Positions 1-11,310 of a stretch of 64,000 nucleotides of DNA are shown here, in pieces. Each line of letters opens with the position of its first letter. Position 1 is the first letter of the stretch. Below the pieces are notes generated by a model. It was not told where the DNA came from, ran no database searches, and saw only the letters and a list, made by a program, of their open reading frames with translations. The stretch comes from Pseudocercospora fijiensis CIRAD86. Taxonomy: Eukaryota; Ascomycota; Dothideomycetes; Mycosphaerellales; Mycosphaerellaceae. The stretch is taken from NCBI RefSeq assembly GCF_000340215.1, contig NW_006921532.1, positions 9,701,172-9,765,171 on the forward strand, read 5' to 3'. A program made the position numbers and the translations under genes.

Positions 1-480
1 AGAAAGGATTATATACCGATTACGCCGCTAAATTTTAGGAATACGCCTAACTTACGGATTAGGACGACGAAGCTCTTATAATAATATATCGGCGAGGTCT
101 TAAGGATAACGTTAAAGACGAGCTTATACGCGATAGTAGAAAAATAGATAATATAGGAACATTAGTTAAGGTTACGATCGATCTCGACGATAGGCTCTAC
201 GAACGAGCTTTAGAACGACGTTACGATTCTAAGACTTCTAGAAAGGCTAGTTATACTCCTAGATACGATAATAGACGAAACTATAGTACCTACGATAAAC
301 CAAAGGGAAATAACTACTACGGTACGTAACTAATAGAGCTAGACGCTACCTAGAAGGGTCGAGCAATTAAAGGAAGAAAAGGCAAGAGTTCGCCTAAGAA
401 AGTAGGAAGATTAACTTGCTATATATAGCAAGGAAGGCTATATAGCACGGAACTGCCGCAGTAAGAATATAGTGCGACGC
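1..480 (+). pseudogene. Gag C-terminal part of element A (broken)
   Basis: Translation from about position 69 gives a gypsy Gag C-terminus: a basic, Arg/Tyr-rich 'D.RLYERALERR' segment, then an Asn/Tyr/Pro-rich linker ending in an 'ELDAT' motif near 340-350, the usual run-up to the zinc knuckle. A CCHC knuckle follows at about 417-456, but it is damaged. The first Cys codon (417) and the later part are in different frames, consistent with a 2-nt loss near 426, and the His is now Tyr (CAT to TAT, a RIP-type change). The gag frame at 69 is the same frame as pol at 1575, so A probably encoded one Gag-Pol polyprotein. The N-terminus is outside the window. Confidence 0.8.
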
Positions 481-1529
481 GAATAGTTTAATATAATACA
501 ACGAAAGAACTCGGGTAGAGAAGGCTACCGAATAGTAGTAGAGCTATACTCTATTAATAACGCGCCGAGGACCTACGTAGAGGTCGTAAAGAAAGAGCTA
601 CGATAAATCTATATAATAGTACGACGACAAGAACCTATATATAGAACCCTTTACTAGAGATTCTATTACGACGACTAATACTAAATTTATTATTCTACTA
701 AAGTAGAAGCAGGATTCTTCCCTTAGATTAGGCGACTTGTACGAGAAGATGCGAAATCCTAGTTAGAAGAAGAAACGATTAATAAATCTTGCTTAGATAC
801 CGACGATAAAGAAAACCGAGATCCGGAAGCTTTATTCCCTCCCGGGAAGGAGTTAGGAGCTATCCTAGAAGTACCGGAGTCCTCTTAGCAAGAGGAGGAA
901 TAGTAAGAAGATTTAGAAGGAAGTCTAAATACCGAGGAAGAGACTACGAATAAAGAAAGTAAAGACGAATTCGGGATTAACGACGATACGATCCTTACGT
1001 TTATAATAGATATACCTATAGCAGCGCGAACAATCGCCTTGCATCTAGTACGCAAATACGAGGAAATGTTTCTAAAAGTTAACGGATAACGGAAGGTCGA
1101 TCCTATCTAATTTAATTATTTCTAGATAAGCTTACGGGCAAAATTCTAGAATTACCCCCGGATACCTATAGACTATATATACTATAACTTTATTACGGAG
1201 CGAGTACCGATAGGAAGTATAATTACGCTCTACGGATACGTCCTATCCGACGAAAGGACGATTATTACTTAAGATATACGTTAGACGGTCTAGCGATTAA
1301 ATTAGTAATACCGAAAGGCTATAGTAGCGTAGGGATAGGATATATATAACGATACCCTCGAGGAAAAATTATATACCGAAGAAGCACGAACGGTAGGACT
1401 ACGGATCCGTAACTAGTTAGAACAACGTTAGGCTACTAATTAGTCGGGAAACGGACTAACTCTCTAGATTAGAGCGTTCTAAGAGAGTTCCTTAATACCG
1501 AAAGCGCTTAAGTATTAATAGCAGTCTTC

Positions 1530-4500
1530 CGTATAAAAGTTATCGTTAACGGGTACCCGACGAGTACATTAATAGATTCCGGAGCGAGCGGGAACTTTGC
1601 CTCCGAATTATTCGTTAAAAGCCGAGGGATCGCAACCCGAAGTAGAAGAGAAGGAGCGTATAAACTTATAGTAGTAGATAGGTTACCGCTACCTAGTATA
1701 GAACGAGAAACGATACCGTTACTACTAGCTATCTAATAGCACTACGAGGAGATTGTCTTAGATATTACTAATATAGCTAGTTATAATATTGTATTAGGTA
1801 TACCTTAGTTAAGAAAGTATAACCTAGTCGTAGACTAGAGAAGAGGAGTACTTATATTTAAGGAATGCGACTATATAATCGGCATTTAACCTGTATAGTA
1901 GCAGCGTTCGTAGGCAGATAAGATTAATAAACGTAGAGCGACTTATAAGACGTTTACGTCGACAGGAATTACGGAGAACCGTATTCAACCCAGATCGACA
2001 CTACCGTTAGGTTAGGAGGGTTAAAATAATAATTACGGGAAGGATAGAAGTTATATACTATCGAAGAATAAAACTAGAATCTCGGACCTAGACATTCCTA
2101 AAGAGTATAGTAAGTAGAAGCGACTCTTTAAAGAGGAGAGAGGCAAAGCAGCCTTACCTAAACACTAACTATAGGATTATAAGATATACTTATAGCCTAG
2201 GAAAGAGCCTCTATAGGGACCTTTATATACAATGTCTAAGAAAGAGCTTAAAACCCTAGACAAGTAGCTAAAAGAGAAATTAGAAAAAGGCTAAATACGG
2301 AAGTCGATATCCTCGGCAGCCTTACTAGTAATATTCGTTCCGAAGGCCGGATTAGACGAAGGACGGCTAGTAGTCGATTTTAGACGACTTAACGACATTA
2401 CAATTAAGAATCGGTACCTACTACCGAACATCGAAGAAATGTAAGACCGATTAACTAGATTAGACTAATATACGAAGATTAACCTACGCGATACGTTTTA
2501 CGCAATACGTATAGTAGCTAGATACGAATAGATAACAGTATTCCGAACAAGATATAGGCGTTACGAATTCTTAGTTATGCCTATAGGACTTACAAATGCC
2601 CTAGCGTTATATTAAGACCTTATAAACGAAGTCCTCCGAGACCTTCTAGACGTATACGTTATCGCATATATAGACGACATCTTAGTCTATACTAAGGGAG
2701 CTCTTACGGACTATATACGAATAGTGTAGGACGTCTTTAAACGATTTACTTAAGTAGGATTTAAGACTACACCTAAGAAATACGAATTCTATAAGAAGGA
2801 AGTTAAGTTCCTAGGATTTATTATTAGCACTATAGGAATTAGGATCGATCTAGAAAAAACTAAGTTAATATAGGAATAGCTAACGCCTATATGCGTTAAA
2901 GACGTACAATTATTCCTAGGATTAGCTAACTATAATAGAAAATTCATCGAGGGCTACTCTAAGATAGCGGCACCCCTTACGGAGCTTATAAAGAAAGACA
3001 AGAAATAGAACTAGAGTACGAAGGAAGACGAAGCGTTTAGGTAGCTAAAGAAGCAATGCGTTTCTACGCTAACGCTACGATTATTCGATAGGAATAAGGC
3101 GGTCTAGATAGAAATAGACGCGTCGGATAGGGCTATAGGAGTATACCTTATATAGGAGCATAACGGGAAACGATACCCGGTAGCCTATTACTCGAGAAAG
3201 ATGTTACCCGCGGAATAGAACTACGACATCTATAATAAGGAGCTACTTGTAATAGTTGTATTACTGCAATACTAGCGAGTATACGCGGAAGGAGTACTAA
3301 GTCTTACGATTCTTTCTAATTATAAGAATCTAACTTACTTTACTACGACTAAAGTACTAACCCGAAGATAGGCCCGCTAGTCGGAGCTGCTAGGACAGTA
3401 CAAGTTCGAAATCCGCTATATCCTAGGACGCGAGAACGGACGAGCCGACGCACTAAGCCGCCGTAGCGACTATATAGAGGGTTACGAACTAGTATAGTAG
3501 CAGATATTAAAGGCAAACCAAGACGGAAGCCTTAGTACTAATATAAAAGAATTTAACTATATTATACGAGTTCTTTAGGATATAGAAGAATAGTTCCTAA
3601 TCGAATATAGGAAATACTAAGTACCTAAGGAACGAGTTACAGAGTGTATACGACAACACTACGACGGACTAGAAATTAGATACCCTAGAGTTTCAAAAAC
3701 AATAGAACTAGTTAAACGAAGCTTCGGATTCCTATATATGCGATAACGAGTTCTAGAATATATTAAGAAATGTCTACAATGTTAGCGTAATAAGGCTAAT
3801 AGACACGCTAGATATAGATATATCTAATTTAGGACGCTACTAGATAAACTATAGGACGAAGTTATAATAGACTTTATTACGAAACTACCGAAGTCTAAGG
3901 ATCCGGTTATAGGACATAGCTACGACATAATACTTATTATAGTCGATAGGCTTACGAAATATGTACACTTTATTCCTGCTAACGAAGTAAGTACGGTAGA
4001 GTAACTCGGATACCTCGTACTAGATAGACTTATACGATACTACGGATTTCTAAAGACCTATATTACGGATAGAGACAAGCTCTTTACGTTAAACTACTAG
4101 AAGACGCTTATAGCGATACTTAGAATTAAGTATAAGCTATTAACGGTATACTATCTATAGATAGACGGCTAAACGGAAGTTAAGAATCAGGCCTTAGAGG
4201 TATACTTACGGCACTACGTCAATTACGTACAAAACAATTAGGTATCGCTATTGCCTATAGTATAACTTGCACTAAACAACTAACAATCTAAGACTACGAA
4301 AGAGACACTATTCTTCGCTAATTTTAGGAAATATCCGCAGCTGTTCGGGAAACAGTATTTATAGTATCTATACGCGGATAAAGCGATAGTCGCTTTAGAA
4401 GACTTAAAGTAGGTATATAAAGAATTGCAAAGGGCAATTGCCGAGTCTTAGGAAAAGATTACGGGACTATATAATGCTAAACGAAAAATAGCACCTTAGC

Positions 4501-4904
4501 TAAAGAAGGGAGATAAGGTCTACCTTCTAATAAAGAATCTAAAAACCCGGAGATCGACTAAGAAACTAGACTACGTTAAAGTCGGGCTATTTTTAATTAA
4601 TAAGCCTAAAGGACTAGTTAATTACCGACTTAAACTACCGGACGACGCGAAAATCTACCTAGTATTCTATATCTCTATACTAGAACCTACAGACGCCGAA
4701 ACACCGTATTAAGAAACATTTCACTTCTAACCTAAGGAAGAAAATAAGTTTAAAGTCGAGAAAATCCTAGATTAGCAAGGTTAGAAATACCTTATTAAAT
4801 AGAAAGGATACCTACATTTAGAAAACACTTAGGAACTAAAAGAAAACCTATAGAACTATTAGCAGATAATCAAAAAATATCAAAACCGGACAAAAAAGAA
4901 ATAA
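1530..4904 (+). pseudogene. Pol polyprotein of element A (protease-RT-RNase H-integrase-chromodomain)
   Basis: All domains sit in one frame. The protease active site D-S-G-A-S starts at 1575. RT runs about 2190-2960, with V-D-F-R-R-L at 2373 and the catalytic Y-I-D-D intact at 2667-2678. RNase H is about 3080-3460, ending in the typical 'ADALSRR'. The integrase HHCC-like region is about 3640-3800 and the core follows from about 3860 (I-V-D-R at 3942). A C-terminal chromodomain lies at about 4750-4870 and the frame stops at 4902. Many in-frame TAG/TAA codons stand for Gln or Trp. Gene order RT-RH-IN and the chromodomain place it in Ty3/gypsy (chromovirus branch). No protein can be made from this copy. 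Confidence 0.92.
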
Positions 4905-5198
4905 CTAGTATAGGAATTAAACCTACGACCTCTTAGACCCTATCGATTATAGCGCCTTAGAGTTCTTAACGACCTAGGGCAGTATAGCTCGAGGAGCGGG
5001 GACTCTAATAGCGTACCTAGCAACTATATCTTTTGTAGCTAAGAATTATACTACTAGACTAACTAGCTAGAAGATAAAATAGATAGGAAATATTAAAAAT
5101 ATATACCTTTAGGATACTAGACTCTCGGCACTCCTACTAGGGATTTTAGAGATAGGCTAGGATGTCCTATCTAGACGACTCTAGTTATAAGGCGACAT

Positions 5199-5674
5199 CT
5201 ATAATCGGCTATCTAGGGGAAACGGCTCGTTAGTAGGTAACGAGAATATTATCGGCTCTATAGGCGAAGAGCCTAGCTCTCTTTCGAGCTCCTCCGCCTA
5301 TTAAATAGAGGCTTCCTCTGCCTTAAGAGCTTGTATCTCCCGATCCTCCTTTATACGCAGCGACTTACGTAAGCGACGGACCTTTACGCGATACTCGAAA
5401 AGCTTCCGCGTAAAGAGGTCCTCCTCCTCTTCGGCCGCTTCGAGATCTTTAGCTATTTTTAAGCGCGTCTTCCGGATTTTTTTATACTCTATACGAGTAA
5501 CTTATATATTATAGGACTAGCCGTATAGGGCGTACTCGGAGCAGCGACTAGAACGAAGATCGACTTTATAGGATTTACCGGCCTATTTATAATAAAAGTA
5601 GCGAATCGGCATTTCGAGGCAGTCGGCGAGGATGTTATTTACGATATTTTCCTTACGCTAGCGAGAAGACAAAT
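5199..5674 (-). pseudogene. Antisense-coded small protein between pol and 3' LTR of element A
   Basis: On the strand opposite to pol, one frame stays coding from about 5674 down to 5199, with stops only as TAA/TAG of RIP type. A Met lies at 5612-5610 but coding appears to extend upstream of it. The product has an N-terminal half with a damaged Cys pattern (R-C-S-E-Y, then Y where Cys would fit) and a C-terminal half rich in Glu, Lys, Arg and Leu that looks like a coiled coil. Fungal gypsy elements can carry an antisense ORF at this place; I recall similar 'RCSEC' plus coiled-coil hypothetical proteins in ascomycete genomes, but cannot confirm a match here. Function unknown; expression would come from near the 3' LTR. 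Confidence 0.6.
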
Positions 5675-5757
5675 CCTTAGATAACTTTAGTATAACAAAG
5701 AAGTTAGAATTAGAAAGTCCTAGAATAAGGGACTATTCCGCTTAAGGAGGGGGATAG

Positions 5758-6103
5758 TATTACGGATCTAATTAGTTAGAGTCCTTATATAATCTTAGAG
5801 CGACGCTAAGACTAGTAGGCTAAGCTATCGCTCTATCTTACTAGGAGCGATAGGAGCGGTCGAGAGCGATAGCGTCGCTTACGTCGCTTACGACTATAGA
5901 TAAGATATCTCCTTTGTATTTAGGAACGCCGGAATGCCCTTATAGCTCGAGGCGTTTAACTTATATTACCTACTTACTAATTAGAATTACCTTTATACTA
6001 ATTATTCTGTCTCTGCCTCCCGCTTATATTAGCCTCTCTAAAGAAGCCTCGGCTTGTACGTAATAAGAAGTTACTTAACAATCTGTCGCGAGTAACCGTA
6101 ACA
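5758..6103 (+). repeat. 3' LTR of element A
   Basis: The LTR begins TATTACGG (TGTTACGG with one RIP-type change) and ends CCGTAACA, an 8-bp terminal inverted pair. A purine tract, AAGGAGGGGGA, lies directly upstream at about 5744-5754 and fits the plus-strand primer site. Length is 346 bp. The mate LTR is outside the window, so the ends rest on the inverted pair, the purine tract and the break in the flanking B LTR. Confidence 0.85.
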
Positions 6104-6161
6104 CCTAGCTTTACTTAGCCTAGTTACATGCTAATTACGTATAGCCTCTTTAGCCCTAATA
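6104..6161 (-). repeat. Remnant of outer B 3' LTR
   Basis: These 58 bp match the last third of the 196-bp B LTR at 8275-8470, and end at the same CCCTAATA/CCCTAACA boundary. The remainder was separated by the insertion of element A and must lie left of the window. On the minus strand the purine-rich AGAAGGGAAG just inside the boundary is the polypurine tract. Confidence 0.85.
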
Positions 6162-7415
6162 TACGCTTCCCTTCTAAAGGCCGCGCCCTCGTAGCCTGTC
6201 TATGTTCTACGACCTCTATTGCTACTAACTTAGTAAGTCTAATAAGCTGCTTAGCCCGCGCTAAATTAAACACTTAACTACCTAATTATGTAACTATGTC
6301 AAACCTTAACTCTAATATAGTATAATGTGTAACTCTAACTGCGCTATCTCTATATATAATAAACTATAAAGTAATATATATTTACAAGAATTAAGGGCCT
6401 TCGACTAATTATAATACGAGCGCGTCTTCCCTACTATAATAGGTAGACGTACGAGGTATTATAGCCCTACCTCCGTTCTAAGTAATGTCGTACCGAGTTC
6501 TTTACGTCTACTCTTAAAAGACCTAGAAATGTCCGCTCCGAGAGTTATTCTTATTATTACGAGGGCTATTATTTACTATCGTAGTTTTACTAGCCCTAAT
6601 TAGTTAGGTTTAGTAGCCTTCAATTATTAATCTTATCTTATCTTTTTAGAAAAAACACAGCTCGTCTGGTTTCTATAGGTAAAGGCTATTATAAGTATAA
6701 TAGTTAAGGTTCGCCTCGCTTAAAGGGTCGGAAAGATCGAGGAGTAACCTATTGTCCGCAAGATCGACCCTAGCTAGCTTAGCTCTATAGTTTTGCCCTT
6801 AGTTAGTTAGTCTATTAATCGCCTAATCTTTTTAGTCTCTAAGCCCTTCGAATAGCTTAACCCTTTTAACCTAGTTAGTATAGGTAAGGTTGTTTTTATA
6901 GGTATAGTAGCGACAATAGATAAGGTTAGCAATAGTAGCGAGTAGGTAATGTTAATAATAGCGGCACTAGTCGTCTTAGCGCTAACTTTACCTTATTTCT
7001 GATTTCCTTCTTCGACTAATAATATACTCCGTAATACTGTTACTAATATAGCCGCGCTAGCCGTACTGCCCTTTAGTATAGGCGCAATGCCGTTATTATT
7101 ATTATTATTACTATTTACACGCGCGCGCGCCGCTATCGCCGACTAACTAGGCCTTAGAGCCCCGGTAGGACGCAAAATAAAAGGGGGCGCTAAGAGAAGG
7201 GTTTTATAGGTTACGCTATTAAAGAGGTAGATTCCTTAAAGAAGCAGGCGATTAGTTAATAGTTATAGCGCGCTCGTTAACGCTTAGTGCGCATTCGCTA
7301 TAGTAGTATAGTCTTATTATCCCTTATTGCTAACAATTGCTTGCCTCTAATTAGTTAGCTAATAGTACCCTAGGGGTAGTATTAGCCCTAGGTATCTCTA
7401 GTAGTTCTAGCAGTA
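6162..7415. other. 3' non-pol region of outer B
   Basis: About 1.25 kb between the chromodomain stop and the 3' LTR. It includes a (TTA)n and a GCGCGCGC run at about 7090-7130. The minus-strand translation of about 6900-7190 stays open in the frame that is also open in the other full copy at about 49230-49560, so a small extra protein is possible. The middle part differs from the other two copies near 6800-6870. No known domain. Confidence 0.5.
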
Positions 7416-8274
7416 CTATAGGCCCTTAGTCTTCTTCTTGTTCTTTATACTAGTCTAATACTCGTCTAACAACTTAGTTATATCCTTAAAAGAGTCTTTA
7501 GCCTCCTACGAGTCCTATTTAGGTAAATAGCCTTGCTATCTTAGGAGGTACTCCTTCTTGCCTTGCCTAGTCCGATGCTTTAGTATACGCTCTATAGACT
7601 ATAGCTCTTTACTATCGGCTAAGACTTCTTCTAACTTAGTAGGCGCTTTATCGCCTTCGCGCTAATAGTACGGTTTAAGGAGGGATATATAGAAGGTATT
7701 ATAGATAGTATAATAGGGTAGAAGCTATAACTAGTAGGCCTATATACCCTTCGGTTCTCGGATGCGGAATAGGCCTATATATCTTAGTGCGAGCTTAGGC
7801 CTTGTTTTGCTATTAGAGGATAAGTGTTTGCGGATACGGAGGTTCTTTATACTAAGCATAACTATATCGCCTTGTTTAAAGGTTATTAGTATATAGCGCT
7901 TATCGTAGTAGGTCTTTTAGTACTCTTAAGCCTTTATTAGCTTCTTAGCTATCTTAGCATAGATTTCTCGTATCTTCTAGATACGTTCTATTACCGATAG
8001 TATCTCTAGTACTTAACGCGCTTCCCTTTCCTTACGCTCGGCCTCGAGCGAGGTAAATAGATCTTATAGTAACGCGGCGTTTTAGCCTATTATAGCTATA
8101 TATAGTAAAACCTTAGTAGATAAGTGTATACTGTTATTGTATACGAATTCTGTAGGCTATAGGAGGTTAACCTAATCCTCGGGGTTTTTATTAATATAGC
8201 TACGCAGGTACTGCTATAGGGTAGCATTCTGCCTCTCTGTTTGACCGTTAGTCTATAGATAGAAGGCTATTAAT
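7416..8274 (-). pseudogene. Outer B pol, 3' part (integrase C-terminus and chromodomain)
   Basis: Minus-strand translation gives the end of the integrase core, the post-core 'GDIV' segment and a chromodomain at about 7440-7620, matching the chromodomain seen in frame in the copy at 48836-48985. The pol frame ends near 7416. The upstream part of the same gene continues at 25561 on the far side of the inner B insertion. In-frame TAA/TAG codons at Gln/Trp sites mark RIP. Confidence 0.85.
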
Positions 8275-8470
8275 TGTAAGAAGGGTATGTTAGCAGGTAG
8301 ATAGGGTAGTAGTAGGTATAGGTAGTATTCGATAGAGATCTAAGAGGAGAGGGAGGAAGGCAGGCAAGTTAGCCTATTGCTAAGCGCTAAGCCCTGCCTA
8401 AGGCACTAAGACCCTAGCTTTACTTAGCCTAGTTATATGCCAATCACGTATAGCCTCTTTGGCCCTAATA
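8275..8470 (-). repeat. 3' LTR of inner B
   Basis: 196 bp, read on the plus strand from TGTAAGAAGGG to GGCCCTAATA. It matches 25365-25560 over its full length with transitions only. It is bounded on the left by the TTAAT target duplication. Confidence 0.93.
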
Positions 8471-9170
8471 TACGCTTCCTTTCTAAAGGCCGCGCCCTCG
8501 TAGCCTGTCTATGTTCTACGACCTCTATTGCCGCTAATTTAGCAAGTCTAATAAGCTGCTTAGCCCGCGCTAAATTAAACACTTAACTACCTAATTATAT
8601 AACTATATTAAACCTTACCTCTAAATAACATAATGTACAACTCTAACTGCGCTATCTCTATATACAATGAACTATGAAGTGATATGTATCTATAAGAATT
8701 AAAGGTCTTCGACTAATTATAATACGAGCGCGTCTTCCCTACTATAATAGGTAGACGTACGAGGTATTGCAGCACTGCCTCCGTTCTAAGTAATGTCGTA
8801 TCGAGTTCTTTACGTCTACTCTTAAAAGACCTAGCAATGTCCGCTTCCGAGGGTTTGTCCGTTCCGAGGGTTATTCTTATTATTACGAGGGCTATTATTT
8901 ACTATCGTAGTTTTACTAGCTCCAATTAGTTAGGTTTAGCAGCCTTTAAGTATTAACTAATTATATCTTTTTAAAAAACTTAGTTCTTCTAGTTTCTATA
9001 GGTAAAGGCTATTATAAGTGTAGTAGTAGAGGTTCGCCTCGCTTAAAGGGTTAGATAGATCGAGGAGTAACCTATTGTCCGCAAGATCGACCCTAGCTAG
9101 CTTAGCTCTATAGTTTTGCCCTTAGTTAGTCTATTAGTCGCTCAATCTTTTAAGCGGCTTAAAGTTTTAA

Positions 9171-10612
9171 TCCGAGCGAAGCCGGATATTTCTAGACCTC
9201 GTTTCCGTACCCTTCGTCGCAAGCTCCTCGGACACTCTAACTTCGGCCTAGAAATATTAGGCGAGCGGCGGATAACAGTTAGACCTGCCTTCTATTGTAT
9301 ATTAAAGCCGCATATAGAAGGCGCGCATTGTGTGTGTTCGCCTATTACGTATAGAGCCTACGGCCGGGGTTCAATCTAAAGAACCGCCTATATAAAAGCA
9401 TTCTAGTGCTCTTATTAGTAGAAATCAAAATGTCCCCCCTACGTAACTTTAACGTTAGGCCTTTGCAAACACCTATAACAATAGCAATACACACGCGCTA
9501 ACTATATACTATATACGCGCCGATATGCAATATATACGCCGACCTTCCGCGCCGATATATAGCACACCCGGCGACCTTCTATAACATCTAAACACTACCC
9601 GCATATTACGAAGCCCCGGCTTCTATAAAGCAGCTACAATGCGAAATTCGACTAGCACCGGCACTACTACTACTACTACTAGCACTTATACTTAAAGCTA
9701 GTATTGCACTAGTGAAAAGGCAGTCTATTCTACGAGCACTATCGCCGCTAAAGAGTAGTATAGTACTAGTAAGAAAGACGTAGCCGAGGAAGGATATAAG
9801 GACATAACTAAGGCAAAAAAAAAAAGGCAAAAAACTGTAGACAGGCAACACCCGGAGTTACTCTTACGGATACGATATAAACCTCGAGCTTTTGACCCTT
9901 TAAGACACGTTACGAATTAACTAAGTAAACATACCTACTAGACTTCGACCTTACACACTTCCGAAGAAGTGCCGCTATAGAAAACCTATCCCGGAGAACT
10001 AATTTCTTTAGGGTTAGACAATAGGCAGTTACCTCTACTAGTTTATTAGGCTGCTAGCTGCCTTAGAAAAGACTATTAAATGGCCTAAATCCCTTAGGTT
10101 CCCTACGTAACTTAATAACTAGGCGCAAAGGATTACTACAACTCCTATACCTAGTTGCAGCTAGGCGTCGCTTCGTCTTAGTCGATTATTATTAGTTAAA
10201 GGTCGTGAATTGCAGTGTTATTATATACCCTTATTGCTGCTGCCTAGGTAATAGCTTAGATAGGTATAGCTTAGTTAGAAGGGGAAGGCAGGCAGAAGTG
10301 AAGTTTGAATAGCACACTAGTTAAGTGTTTAATCCCCTATCTAGAAGCTATTATTAATATTAAGACAGTGTCGACAGTGTATACTAAACTAGCACCTAAA
10401 CTAGCATTCAAACTAGCCCCCTCCGAAGCCGACTAAGTTAAATCGATTGAGCGCATTTCTAGCAATACGGCGCTAGTAAAAGTAATTAATACGATAACGA
10501 CGGATGCCTTAGGCACCTCTAAGTAAAGCCACTAGTAAGAGAACAGTATCGCAGCTTTTAGCAGATAATAGGAAGGCTTAAGCTACTAGACCTACTAGTA
10601 TATAGAACTGCT
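9171..10612. other. 5' region of the Helitron, no assigned gene
   Basis: Left end with inverted motifs, and between them a 74-bp insert (9185-9258) closed by ATATTTCTAG/CTAGAAATAT. One plus-strand frame from an ATG at about 9430 is open for around 120 codons apart from RIP-type stops, with a hydrophobic Leu/Ala/Ile run in the middle, but it then falls apart and I recognise no domain. The rest may be regulatory or a decayed accessory gene. Confidence 0.4.
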
Positions 10613-10940
10613 AAAAGTAGAGGGCGGTTTAGTCGAGCCTTAGCGAGTACTTAACCTATCCGGAACGCTAACGCCGGATAAAAAAGGACATAAAAGTAGA
10701 GGGCAAGTAAAACCGAGCCTTAGCGAGTATTGAACTTGTCCGGAACGCTAACGTTAGCAAAAAGATAAGGATACCAAAGTAGAGGGCGGTTTAGTCGAGC
10801 CTTAGCGAGTACTTAACCCGTCCGGAACGCTAACGCCGGACGAAGAATAATACCAAAGTGGAGGGCAAGTTAATACCGAGCCCTAGCGAGTGTTTAACTT
10901 GTCCGGAACGCCAACGTTAGCAAAAAGACAAGGATACTAA
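10613..10940. repeat. Tandem repeat, 4 units of 79-83 bp in ABAB order
   Basis: Units start near 10613, 10692, 10776 and 10855 with AAAGTAGAGGG. Units 1 and 3 share GCGGTTTAGTCGAGCC and end in CGCCGGA; units 2 and 4 share GCAAGT and end in GTTAGCAAAAAGA. All share the core TAGCGAGT and TCCGGAACGC. It lies 150-480 bp before the Rep/helicase frame, so it could be promoter or transposase-binding sequence. The alternation means the amplified unit was a ~162-bp dimer. Confidence 0.9.
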
Positions 10941-11178
10941 AGCGGTAGGTACGGGGGGTTTAGGAGGAGCTTGCGACGACTATTCCCCCCTACCCTAAGC
11001 GACAACGTTGCAAAAGGAAGGAGCACTCTGCTAGCGCTTATAAAGGCAGGTTTGTATAGACCGTATAAAAGTAAATAACAGTCTTTAGTCCGTGCTCGCT
11101 ACTCGTTTGCTACTATATACTAGAAGCCGCCTTCTATTCCTTTTTAGGTATAGTAAGGAAGAGCTAGCTGCTTCCCTT

Positions 11179-11250
11179 AACTTCTACCTTCGCAACTTCT
11201 ACCTCCGCGACTTCTACTTACGCGACTTCTACCTACGCGACTTCCGCTTC
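11179..11250 (+). repeat. 15-bp coding-type repeat, four full units
   Basis: Four copies of a 15-bp unit (GACTTCTACCTACGC-like) from 11179 to 11238 and a partial fifth copy. It is in frame with the large Helitron gene that follows and would encode (N/D)-F-Y-L-R repeats, so the protein may start upstream of 11311. Confidence 0.85.
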
Positions 11251-11310
11251 GTCTACCTTCTTTCCGCTTTGTATACCCTCCTTCTTTTAAAAATAGCGGT
11301 GCCGTACGAG

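Larger units (their letters stand above)
1..6103 (+). mobile_element. Element A: Ty3/gypsy chromodomain retrotransposon, 5' end outside window
   Basis: RIP-degraded LTR retrotransposon reading rightwards. It shows, in order, a gag C-terminus, a broken zinc knuckle, aspartic protease, reverse transcriptase, RNase H, integrase, chromodomain, an antisense-coded segment, a polypurine tract and a 3' LTR. It has landed inside the 3' LTR of outer element B: the sequence just after 6103 is the middle of the B LTR. The 5' LTR must lie left of the window. Coding frames are interrupted mainly by TAA and TAG where Gln or Trp is expected, the usual result of RIP. Confidence 0.93.

Noticed and set aside
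8460..8470. CCCTAA at LTR ends as telomere repeat
   Set aside because: Single occurrences at each B LTR boundary, not tandem.
9606..9851. Minus-strand 81-codon Ser/Leu-rich frame in the Helitron
   Set aside because: Comes from a CTA/TAC trinucleotide run; no homology seen.
10613..10940. CRISPR-like array
   Set aside because: Units are 79-83 bp tandem copies without unique spacers, in a eukaryotic transposon.
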